Assembly (NCBI GenBank): GCA_937949585.1
Contig: CALEDW010000191.1
Span: forward strand, 1-13,975
DNA length: 13,975 bases
Source of the DNA: an uncultured Acidimicrobiia bacterium
GTDB taxonomy: Bacteria > Actinomycetota > Acidimicrobiia > IMCC26256 > CALEDW01
Reading direction: 5' to 3'
Program-made: the position numbers and the translations under genes
Shown here: positions 6,259-13,435 of the stretch, in pieces
Layout: every line of letters begins with the position of its first letter
Position numbering within the stretch: the stretch's first letter is position 1
Notes under the pieces: generated by a model
Seen by the model: the letters and a program-made list of their open reading frames with translations, nothing else
The model's database searches: none
What the model was told of the DNA's origin: nothing

Positions 6259-7710
6259 ATGGCGACGTTCAAGGTCCCCCTCTCGAGGACCGACACCTCG
6301 GAGGCCATGATGACTGCCACCGAGATCGGGACTGAGGTGCCTCCCCTGCCACACGCTGCGGTCCGGCCCGGCACCGGGACGGCCGCCACCGCGGCCGCCG
6401 CCCGGTCCCGCGTGCTGGCCCCCCTCCTCGTGCTGGCCGGCGATCTCGGGGCGCTGGCCGCGGCCGTGCTCGTGGCCGCGGTGGCGTGGCCACCGGCGAT
6501 CCTGTTCGTCGCCGTCGCCGTGGCGACGTTCGCAATCGAGGGCGAGTACCGGCTCCGCATCAGCCTCGGGATCGCGCAGGTCCTCACCCGGACGGTGGGG
6601 ACGGTTGCGTTCGCGGCGCTGGCCGCGGCGCTGGTGAGCGGGCCCCGGGCGCACGCGGCCGAGCTGGCGGCCGCCGGGGCGCTCGCCCCGCCGGCGCTCA
6701 TCGTCGCCCGGACCGTGACCTTCGCCCTGGTGCGGCGCCTCCGGCGGGCCGGGGTGATCTCCGAGCCGACCGTGATCATCGGGTCGGGACCTTGGGCGCG
6801 GGAGCTGGCCCGGACGCTCGCCGATCACCGGGAGTACGGCCTGGAGGCCGTCGGGTTCCTCGACCGGGACCGCGGCGAGCGCCTGCCGTTGCCGGTGCTG
6901 GGGACCGTCGACGACCTCGACGCCGTGGTGGGTCGCCACGGGATCCGCCGGGTGATCGTGGCCTTCGGTCCCACCCGGGAGGCCGACATGGTGAAGGTGC
7001 TGCGGGCGTCGGCCCGGCGGGACTTCGAGGTACACGTGGTGCCCCGGTTCTTCGAGCTCGGGGCCACCCCCCTGGGCCCGCGCACCGACGACGTGTGGGG
7101 CATCCCGCTGGTACGCATGCAGCGCCCGGCGTTCTCGGCCCGCACCTGGCGCACGAAGCGGGCCTTCGACCTGCTCGTCTCCGGCGCGGTGCTGGTGCTG
7201 GCCGGCCCCCTCATGCTCCTCATCGCGGCCGCGGTCCGCTGTTCCAGCCGCGGGCCGGTGCTGTTCCGGCAGGTGCGCATCGGACAGCGGGGCCGGCCCT
7301 TCGAGCTGGTGAAGTTCCGTTCGATGCGGGTCAACGACGACTCCGACACCACCTGGGACGTGAGCGACGACGAGCGGGTGACGGCGGTCGGTCGGGTGCT
7401 GCGTCGCACCGGGCTCGACGAGCTGCCCCAGCTCTGGAACGTGTTGCGCGGTGACATGTCGCTCGTCGGTCCCCGGCCCGAGCGGCCCCACTTCGCGGTC
7501 CGCTTCGGCGAGACGGTCCCCAACTACGACGACCGGCACCGGGTGCCGGTGGGTGTGACCGGCTGGGCGCAGGTCCACGGCTTGCGCGGCGACTCCTCCA
7601 TCGAGGAGCGGGCCCGCTTCGACAACGCCTACATCGAGCGCTGGTCGCCGTGGCTGGACCTGGTGATCCTGGTCCGCACCGTCGTCGCGGCCTTCCGTGG
7701 CCGGCGCTGA
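6259..7710 (+). CDS. Polyprenyl-phosphate sugar-1-phosphate transferase (exopolysaccharide priming enzyme, WbaP/WcaJ type)
   Basis: Integral membrane enzyme that starts a repeat unit by moving a sugar phosphate from a nucleotide sugar to undecaprenyl phosphate. It has 483 residues, matching the long form of the family. Hydrophobic segments lie at about 50-165, a nucleotide-binding-like domain (PTVIIGSGPWARELART) at about 172-280, then a membrane helix (AFDLLVSGAVLVLAGPLML) and the bacterial sugar transferase domain. The last carries GPVLFRQVRIG, FELVKFRSM, the catalytic Asp-Glu pair D387-E388 in DELPQLWNVL, SLVGPRPE, and PVGVTGWAQVHGLRG. Start is uncertain: ATG 6259 has GAGG 4 nt upstream, while ATG 6310 has GGAGG 5 nt upstream and would remove 17 residues. 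It overlaps murT by 14 bp. The sugar is unknown, commonly Glc-1-P or Gal-1-P. Confidence 0.94.
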   Translation: MATFKVPLSRTDTSEAMMTATEIGTEVPPLPHAAVRPGTGTAATAAAARSRVLAPLLVLAGDLGALAAAVLVAAVAWPPAILFVAVAVATFAIEGEYRLRISLGIAQVLTRTVGTVAFAALAAALVSGPRAHAAELAAAGALAPPALIVARTVTFALVRRLRRAGVISEPTVIIGSGPWARELARTLADHREYGLEAVGFLDRDRGERLPLPVLGTVDDLDAVVGRHGIRRVIVAFGPTREADMVKVLRASARRDFEVHVVPRFFELGATPLGPRTDDVWGIPLVRMQRPAFSARTWRTKRAFDLLVSGAVLVLAGPLMLLIAAAVRCSSRGPVLFRQVRIGQRGRPFELVKFRSMRVNDDSDTTWDVSDDERVTAVGRVLRRTGLDELPQLWNVLRGDMSLVGPRPERPHFAVRFGETVPNYDDRHRVPVGVTGWAQVHGLRGDSSIEERARFDNAYIERWSPWLDLVILVRTVVAAFRGRR

Positions 7711-8974
7711 GGTCGGCCCCCCGCCCGCCCCGGCCCGGACCGACCTGCGCACCCGGTGCGCGGTGGCCGCGGGTCGCTTCGCGGGCTGGGCGTCACGGGT
7801 GACCGGCCGCGGGGCCGGCACCCAGGTGGGGGGGCGGATCATGCTGGCGCTCGCCCCCGGCGCGCTCGGCGCGCTGGCCGCCGGGCACCGGGTGGTCTGC
7901 GTGTCGGCGACGAACGGCAAGACCACCACCACCCGGCTGCTCGTCGAGGCGTTGCGGGCCGGAGGACACGACGCCGTGTGGAACACGACCGGGGCGAACA
8001 TGGCCTCCGGCCTGGCCGCCGCGCTCGCCCGCCCGCACACCGCCCGGCTGGCAGTCCTGGAGGTCGACGAACGCTGGCTGGCCCGGGTGCTCGACCCGCT
8101 CCGGCCGGCGCTGGTGGTCTGGGGGAACCTCAGCCGCGACCAGCTGGACCGGTTCGGCGAGGTGCACGCCATCGCCCGGACCTGGCGGGCCCTGGCCGAG
8201 GCCCACCCCGACCTGCGCGTCGTGGCCAACGCCTCCGACCCGCACGTGGCGTGGGCGGCCGAGCCCGCGGAGGTCACCTGGGTGGATCTGGGGGCCGCCT
8301 GGCGCGACGACGCCGCCACCTGCCCGCGGTGCGGTTCCCTCCTGCGCTGGTCAGAGGCCGGCTTCGCCTGTCCCGGCTGTCGCTTCGCCACCCCTCCCGC
8401 CGTCGCTCGCCTGCGCGGCGACGAGCTCGTCGTCGCCGGCACGCCGGTCCGGGTGCCACTGCGGATGGGCGGGGCGTGGAACCTGCGCAACGCGGCGCTG
8501 GCGCTCACGGCGGCCCATCTCCACTTCGGGGTGGACCTCGCTGCCGCCGCCGCCGCCGTCGGCACCGTGGAGGCGGTGGCGGGCCGCTTCACGACGATCC
8601 CCGTCGGCGCGGGCCGGACGGCACGGGTGGTGCTGGCCAAGAACCCCGCCGGGTGGACCGAGGTGCTGCACTGGCTCACGACACAGCCCGGCCCCGTCGT
8701 GCTGGCCGTGAACGCGCACCTCGCCGACGGCCGCGACACCTCCTGGCTCTGGGACGTGCCCTACGAGCTGCTGGTCGGTCGGGACGTGGCGGCGAGCGGC
8801 GAGCGAGCGCTGGACGTGGCCGTGCGCCTCGACTACGCGGGGGTGGACCCGCTCGTGGAACGCGATCCCCGCCGCGCCGCCGCCGTGCTCGCCGCCCGTA
8901 CCGCCGATCAGGCGGTGGTGACGATCGTCGCCTCCTACACCCAGTTCACCGCCCTCACCCGGAGCCAGTGGTGA
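7697..8974 (+). CDS. murT: Lipid II isoglutaminyl synthase, Mur-ligase-like subunit MurT
   Basis: With GatD it amidates the alpha-carboxyl of D-glutamate in the peptidoglycan stem to D-isoglutamine, on lipid-linked precursors at the inner membrane face, using ATP. It has 425 residues. The ATP loop is SATNGKTTTTR with K75. A Cys4 zinc ribbon is inserted in the Mur ligase middle domain: C209/C212 (CPRC) and C225/C228 (CPGC). The C-terminal DUF1727-type domain carries NAHLADGRDTSWLWDVPYE, and D353 corresponds to the catalytic aspartate known in staphylococcal MurT. No peptide-adding activity is expected. The GTG at 7697 lies within the end of the sugar transferase, with no clear Shine-Dalgarno, so coupling is likely. 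The N-terminal RTRCAVAAGR segment fits the family start. Confidence 0.95.
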   Translation: MAGAEVGPPPAPARTDLRTRCAVAAGRFAGWASRVTGRGAGTQVGGRIMLALAPGALGALAAGHRVVCVSATNGKTTTTRLLVEALRAGGHDAVWNTTGANMASGLAAALARPHTARLAVLEVDERWLARVLDPLRPALVVWGNLSRDQLDRFGEVHAIARTWRALAEAHPDLRVVANASDPHVAWAAEPAEVTWVDLGAAWRDDAATCPRCGSLLRWSEAGFACPGCRFATPPAVARLRGDELVVAGTPVRVPLRMGGAWNLRNAALALTAAHLHFGVDLAAAAAAVGTVEAVAGRFTTIPVGAGRTARVVLAKNPAGWTEVLHWLTTQPGPVVLAVNAHLADGRDTSWLWDVPYELLVGRDVAASGERALDVAVRLDYAGVDPLVERDPRRAAAVLAARTADQAVVTIVASYTQFTALTRSQW

Positions 8975-9744
8975 CGGGTGCCGGTGCGTCGGCGGTGCGG
9001 GTCGGGCTCGTGTACCCCGAGCTCCTCGGCACCTACGGCGACCGTGGCAACGCCGTCGTGCTCGTGGAGCGATGCCGCCGGCGCGGCGTGGCGGCCGAGC
9101 TGGTGGTGGTGCCGGCCGGTGAGGCGCTCCCGGCCGGACTGGACGTCTACGTCTTCGGCGGAGGGGAGGACGACCCGCAAGAGGCCGCCGCCGCCGGCCT
9201 GCGGCAGGGCCGCGCCGCACTCGAGCAGGCGGTCGCCCACGGCGCGGTCGTGTTCGCGGTCTGCGCCGGGTTCCAGCTCTGCGGCACCGTCTACTCCACC
9301 GGCGACGGCCGGCGGGTCGAGGGGCTCGGACTGCTCGACGCGACCACCGAAGCGGGGGCGCCCCGCTGCATCGGGGAGGTGGTCAGCGACACCACCGACA
9401 CGCTGGGTGTCGGCCTGCTCACCGGATTCGAGAACCACGCCGGACGCACCCGGCTCGGACGGGGAACCACCCCGCTCGGACGGGTGCTCGTCGGTGCCGG
9501 CAACGGGGTCGGCGGGGTCGACGGCGCCGTGCGCGACCGCGTGGTCGGCACCTACCTGCACGGACCGGTGCTGCCCCGCAACCCTGCGCTGGCCGACCGG
9601 CTGCTCGAATGGGTGATCGGCCCGGCGGCGCGCCACGCCGTCGCGGACCGCTGGGGTGCGGCGCTGCACGCCGAGCGGCTGCGGGAGGCACGCCTGCGGG
9701 GACTGCGAGCGTGGTGGCGGGACCGACGCCTCGCCCGGGGGTGA
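8971..9744 (+). CDS. gatD: Lipid II isoglutaminyl synthase, glutamine amidotransferase subunit GatD
   Basis: Class I glutamine amidotransferase that hydrolyses glutamine and passes ammonia to MurT. It has 257 residues. Nucleophile C98 is in FAVCAGFQLCG and the catalytic histidine H197 in TYLHGPVLPRNPALAD. VGLVYPELLGTYGDRGNAVVL at the N-terminus and VYVFGGGEDDPQ are typical of GatD/CobB-CobQ-like amidotransferases lacking the synthetase domain. GTG at 8971 shares GTGA with the murT stop and has GGAG 6 nt upstream; the GTG three bases earlier is less well placed. The adjacent murT settles the function over a cobyric acid synthase role. The gene ends 8 bp from the convergent ispG stop. Confidence 0.95.
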   Translation: MTGAGASAVRVGLVYPELLGTYGDRGNAVVLVERCRRRGVAAELVVVPAGEALPAGLDVYVFGGGEDDPQEAAAAGLRQGRAALEQAVAHGAVVFAVCAGFQLCGTVYSTGDGRRVEGLGLLDATTEAGAPRCIGEVVSDTTDTLGVGLLTGFENHAGRTRLGRGTTPLGRVLVGAGNGVGGVDGAVRDRVVGTYLHGPVLPRNPALADRLLEWVIGPAARHAVADRWGAALHAERLREARLRGLRAWWRDRRLARG

Positions 9745-9752
9745 CGGTCCGC

Positions 9753-10958
9753 TCAGGCGGTGAGGTCGCGGATGCGGGCGATCCGCTCCTCGCTGCGGTT
9801 GGGATCATCCCCCTGCGAGCGCAGGAGCTCGATCCGGGTCTCAGCGGCCTCACGGACGGCGCCGGCCTCGGCGTCGGCGAGGACGGCCTCCGCCCCGTCG
9901 GCGACGATGCGCTCCGCGGTGTCCACGAGCGCCTGCACCATCTGTTCCTCGGGGACGACGCGCACCACCCGCCCCCGGACGAACAGGTGTCCCCGCCCCC
10001 GACCGGCGGCGATCCCGAGGTCCGCGCTGCGGGCCTCACCGGGACCGTTGACCACGCATCCCATCACCGCCACCTGCAGCGGCAGGTCCCGGGCGGCCAG
10101 CGCCGCCGCGGCCTCCTCGGCCACCCGGATCACATCCACCTCGGCCCGCCCGCACGACGGACAGGCGATGAGGTCGACGCCGCGACGTTCCCGCAAGCCC
10201 AGGGCCTCGAGCAGCGTGCGCCCCGCCCGGACCTCCTCGACGGGGTCGGCCGTGAGGGAGTATCGGATCGTGTCGCCCACCCCCTCGGCGAGCAGCGTGC
10301 CGATCCCCGCCGTCGACTTCACCAGACCCGCCGGGGGCGGTCCGGCCTCGGTGACCCCCAAGTGGAGCGGGTGGTCGACGGCATCGGCCAGCAGCCGGTA
10401 GGCGTCGATCATCACCCGCACGTCGGAGGCCTTCACCGAGATCTTGCAGGTCTCGAAGCCCACCTCCCCGAAGATCTCCAGCTCCCGTTGCGCCGAGGCG
10501 ACCAGCGCCTCCGGGGTGGCGCCGCCGTGGATCCGGGCGATGTCCGGGTCGAGGCTCCCGGCGTTCACCCCGATCCGGATGGGCAGGTTCCGCTCCCCGG
10601 CGGCCACCGCAACCGCCTTGATGTGCGCCGGGGTGCGGATGTTGCCGGGGTTGAGGCGCAGGCCGTGCACTCCGGCCTCGATGGCGGCCAGGGCGAGGCG
10701 GTACTGGAAGTGGATGTCGGCGATGATCGGGATCGGGCTGCGGGGCACGATCCGGGCCAGTCCCTCGGCCGCCGCCTCGTCGTTGCAGGTGCAGCGCACG
10801 ATGTCGCACCCGGCGGCGGCGAGCGCGTAGATCTGGGCGAGCGTCCCGTCGACATCGGCGGTCTTCGTCGTGGTCATCGACTGCACGCTCACCGGTGCCC
10901 CGCCCCCGACCGGCACCGGTCCCACCATCACCTGCCGGCTGCGCCGCCGCGGCCACAT
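9753..10958 (-). CDS. ispG: 4-hydroxy-3-methylbut-2-en-1-yl diphosphate synthase, IspG (GcpE)
   Basis: Seventh step of the MEP pathway: converts methylerythritol cyclodiphosphate to HMBPP by a two-electron reduction at a [4Fe-4S] cluster. It has 401 residues, the usual two-domain bacterial length. N-terminal TIM-barrel motifs: VSVQSMTTTKTADV, IPIIADIHFQYRLAL, LRLNPGNI, RIGVNAGSL. C-terminal cluster ligands: C266 and C269 (CPSC), C301 (MGCVVNGPGEA) and E308. ATG 10958 has GAGG 9 nt upstream and is preferred. A GTG at 10973 is also possible: it would share GTGA with the rseP stop and add five residues. It is last in the minus-strand cluster after dxr and rseP, and no terminator is obvious before the convergent gatD end. 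Confidence 0.96.
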   Translation of the reverse strand: MWPRRRSRQVMVGPVPVGGGAPVSVQSMTTTKTADVDGTLAQIYALAAAGCDIVRCTCNDEAAAEGLARIVPRSPIPIIADIHFQYRLALAAIEAGVHGLRLNPGNIRTPAHIKAVAVAAGERNLPIRIGVNAGSLDPDIARIHGGATPEALVASAQRELEIFGEVGFETCKISVKASDVRVMIDAYRLLADAVDHPLHLGVTEAGPPPAGLVKSTAGIGTLLAEGVGDTIRYSLTADPVEEVRAGRTLLEALGLRERRGVDLIACPSCGRAEVDVIRVAEEAAAALAARDLPLQVAVMGCVVNGPGEARSADLGIAAGRGRGHLFVRGRVVRVVPEEQMVQALVDTAERIVADGAEAVLADAEAGAVREAAETRIELLRSQGDDPNRSEERIARIRDLTA

Positions 10959-10969
10959 CGGCGCCGACC

Positions 10970-12184
10970 TCACGACCCGGTGATGATCTGGCGAACGTCG
11001 AGGTACATCGTCGACAGCCCGAAGACGAGCAGCAGCACGAAGACGGTGGCCGCCACCGGCACGAGCTTGCGGTAGTCGACCACCACCCGCCGCCGGGCGA
11101 TGCGGGAGGCGATCGCCTCGTACGTTGCGACGGCGGCGTGTCCCCCGTCGAAGGGCGGCAGCGGGATGAGGTTGAACAGGGCGAGGAACACGTTCACCGC
11201 GGCGAGCAGGGCGAGCAGCATCCACACGTTGCCGTCGACGAGACCCGAGCCCTCGGCGACGATCCCGATCACCGACACCGGCCGTTCGTCGCCGGAGAAG
11301 CCGCCCCGACCGCCGGGCTCGGTGACCGTCCGCCCGTAGCGCTCGATGCCCGACGGGGAGAACACCCGCCCGAGGGCGTCGACGGTGGCGACGGTCCCCT
11401 GCCAGAGGAACGTGCCGGCCCGCGGCACCGCCGCCACCGGGTGCACCCGCTCGGTCGTGATGCGGGACTCGACCCCGATGCGGGGGACACCGCCGGCCGG
11501 TTCGGGGGTGACGGTGACGTCCACGCGGGCGCCGTCCCGCTCGACGGTGACCACCCGGGACTCCACGCCGCCGCTGCGGATGCTGGTGGTGACGTCCTCC
11601 CAGGTCGGGGTCGGCAGTCCGTCGATCGCCACGACCCGGTCGCCGGCCCGCAGTCCCGCGGCCGCCGCCGGCATCCCGGGCACCACCCGCTCGACGGTGG
11701 TGGTGAGGCGGTCCAAACCCCGGCCGACGAGCACGACGTACACGAGCACGAACGCCACCAGCAGGTTCACGGTGATCCCGGCCAGCACCACCGCGAGCTT
11801 GCGAGGGGTGGTCGACGCCCGGTAGGTGCGCGCCTCGTCGGCGGGATCGACGACCTCGGTGTTGTTCATCCCGACGATGCGCACATACCCACCGGCCGGG
11901 ATGGCCTTGACGCCGATCTCGGTCTCACCCACCCGCATGGACCACAGCCGGGGACCGAACCCCAGGAAGAACTCGGTGACCTTCATGCCGGCCCGTTTCG
12001 CCGCCACGTAATGGCCGAGCTCGTGGAGCATGATCGTGGCGATCAGCCCGCCCACGATCGCCAGGCTCACCCAGATCGACGGGCGCAGCGCGATCGCCGT
12101 GGCCACCGCCAACGCCAGGAGGATCCCGCCCCGGATCGCCTTGCGGGCCTCGACGGGGGCGGTGTCCCCGAGCGGATCTCGCAT
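10970..12184 (-). CDS. rseP: Site-2 (intramembrane) zinc metalloprotease, RseP/Rip1 family
   Basis: Membrane protease that cuts transmembrane segments of substrates such as anti-sigma factors. It has 404 residues. A first hydrophobic stretch at about 18-35 precedes the HELGH zinc motif with H54, E55 and H58. KVTEFFLGFGPRLW, KAIPAGGYVRIVGMN follow. A membrane helix at about 130-150 leads into one PDZ domain (PAAAAGLRAGDRVVAIDGLPT, about 168-215). The third ligand is D346 in NLIPLPPFDGGH, and a final helix lies near 378-395. The ATG at 12184 has GAGGAG 6 nt upstream. The substrate is unknown; no anti-sigma gene is in the window. Placement between dxr and ispG is common in bacteria and does not itself indicate a role in isoprenoid synthesis. 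Confidence 0.95.
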   Translation of the reverse strand: MRDPLGDTAPVEARKAIRGGILLALAVATAIALRPSIWVSLAIVGGLIATIMLHELGHYVAAKRAGMKVTEFFLGFGPRLWSMRVGETEIGVKAIPAGGYVRIVGMNNTEVVDPADEARTYRASTTPRKLAVVLAGITVNLLVAFVLVYVVLVGRGLDRLTTTVERVVPGMPAAAAGLRAGDRVVAIDGLPTPTWEDVTTSIRSGGVESRVVTVERDGARVDVTVTPEPAGGVPRIGVESRITTERVHPVAAVPRAGTFLWQGTVATVDALGRVFSPSGIERYGRTVTEPGGRGGFSGDERPVSVIGIVAEGSGLVDGNVWMLLALLAAVNVFLALFNLIPLPPFDGGHAAVATYEAIASRIARRRVVVDYRKLVPVAATVFVLLLVFGLSTMYLDVRQIITGS

Positions 12185-12316
12185 CTGCTGCTCCTCGCCT
12201 GCTCGCCCGGCTCCGGCCCGGCGGTTCCGCCCGGCGGCCGGGACGCTCCCGGACCGGCGCTCGGCCCGGCGCTGCCGGGCCCTCGCTCCTCGCTCGGCGC
12301 CCCCGGGCGCCCTGGC
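12185..12316 (-). other. Hairpin-rich spacer between dxr and rseP
   Basis: A 132-bp gap in an otherwise tightly packed operon. Just after the dxr stop, GGCGCCC (12296-12302) and GGGCGCC (12305-12311) form a perfect 7-bp repeat with a 2-bp centre. A second repeat, GGCCCGGC with GCCGGGCC (12263-12281), has an 8-bp stem and 3-nt loop. No T-run or TANNNT box is seen on the minus strand, so neither an intrinsic terminator nor an internal promoter is supported. Possible roles are mRNA processing or attenuation. Confidence 0.4.
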
Positions 12317-13435
12317 TCAGCCCCGGGCGCGGCGCCGCACTGCGGCTTCGGCCCGGGTCCGGGCCCGGGCGTCGGCCTCGACAACGTCGCCGACGCTTCG
12401 GACCTTCCCGATCCCGGCCGCAAGGACCTCCTCGACGACGGCCGCGATGTCGACCCAGCGGATCCGACCGGCGAGGAACGCCTCGACGGCCACCTCGTTC
12501 GCCGCCGAGAGCGTAGCCGGGCCGTCGCCCCCGGCCCGACCGGCCTGCTCGGCCAGGTCCAACGCCCGGAAGGTCGAGCGGTCGGGCGCCTCGAAGGTGA
12601 GGGTGGCACCACCCGTCCAGTCGAGGGCACCGTAGGGGGTGGGCAGGCGGTCGGGGGCCCCGAGTGCGAGCCCGATCGGCAGCCGCATGTCGGGCGCGGA
12701 GAGCTGCGCCACCGTGGCGCCGTCGCAGAACGTGACCATCCCGTGCACGATCGACTGGGGGTGCACCACCACCTCGATGCGCCCGTAGTCCACGCCGAAC
12801 AGCTCGTGCGCCTCGATCACCTCCAGGCCCTTGTTCATGAGGGTGGAGGAATCGACGGTGATCTTCGGGCCCATCTGCCAGGTGGGGTGGGCGAGGGCCT
12901 CGGCCACGGTCACCTCGGCCAGCTCCGCTGCACTGCGGCCCCGGAACGGGCCACCGCTGGCGGTGAGCACGACCCTGGCCACCTCGCGGTCCCGGCCGGC
13001 CCGCAGCGCCTGCCAGATCGCCGAGTGCTCCGAGTCGACCGGGACGATCTCACCCCGGCTCCGCGCCCGGACCTCGGCCACCACCGGCCCGGCGGCGATG
13101 AGGCTCTCCTTGTTGGCCAGGGCCAGGCGCTTGCCGTGCTCCAGTGCGGCCAGGGTGGCCGCCAGCCCGGCGAAACCGACCACGGCGTTCAACACCACGT
13201 CGACGTCGTCGAGCGCGGCGAGCTCGGCGAGCATCTCGGGGGCGTCGCCCGTGAGGCATGCCCGATCGGGCGGCACCCCGTGACGCGCCGCGAGCGCACC
13301 GAGCCGCTCGGCCGAACGGCCCGCGGCCAGGGCGACGACCCGAAACCGGTCGGGATGCGCGGCGATGACCTCGAGGGCCTGCGTGCCGACCGATCCCGTG
13401 CAGCCGAGGACGGCGACGCCTCGCGGCTCACTCAC
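12317..13435 (-). CDS. dxr: 1-deoxy-D-xylulose-5-phosphate reductoisomerase, Dxr (IspC)
   Basis: Second step and first committed step of the MEP pathway; converts DXP to MEP with NADPH and a divalent metal, and is the fosmidomycin target. It has 372 residues, slightly shorter than the usual 385-400. NADPH loop GCTGSVGTQ near residue 11, LANKESLIAAG, metal ligands D134 and E136 in PVDSEHSAIWQ and E205 in MNKGLEVIEAHELF, ASGGPFRG, HPTWQMGPKITVDSSTL, and VVHPQSIVHGMV are all present. The GTG at 13435 shares GTGA with the TGA of cdsA and begins just before the Rossmann strand. Genetically it is coupled to cdsA and separated from rseP by a hairpin-rich spacer. Confidence 0.97.
   Translation of the reverse strand: MSEPRGVAVLGCTGSVGTQALEVIAAHPDRFRVVALAAGRSAERLGALAARHGVPPDRACLTGDAPEMLAELAALDDVDVVLNAVVGFAGLAATLAALEHGKRLALANKESLIAAGPVVAEVRARSRGEIVPVDSEHSAIWQALRAGRDREVARVVLTASGGPFRGRSAAELAEVTVAEALAHPTWQMGPKITVDSSTLMNKGLEVIEAHELFGVDYGRIEVVVHPQSIVHGMVTFCDGATVAQLSAPDMRLPIGLALGAPDRLPTPYGALDWTGGATLTFEAPDRSTFRALDLAEQAGRAGGDGPATLSAANEVAVEAFLAGRIRWVDIAAVVEEVLAAGIGKVRSVGDVVEADARARTRAEAAVRRRARG

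Noticed and set aside
4771..8739. A 1322-codon open frame on the minus strand, antisense to cysH, the glycosyltransferase, the sugar transferase and murT
   Set aside because: The translation is Arg/Pro/Gly/His-rich without any domain, and the opposite strand has four clear genes. Long antisense frames are expected where third positions are nearly all G or C.
8971..9744. Cobyric acid synthase-like amidotransferase instead of GatD
   Set aside because: It has only the amidotransferase domain and overlaps murT, which fixes it as GatD.
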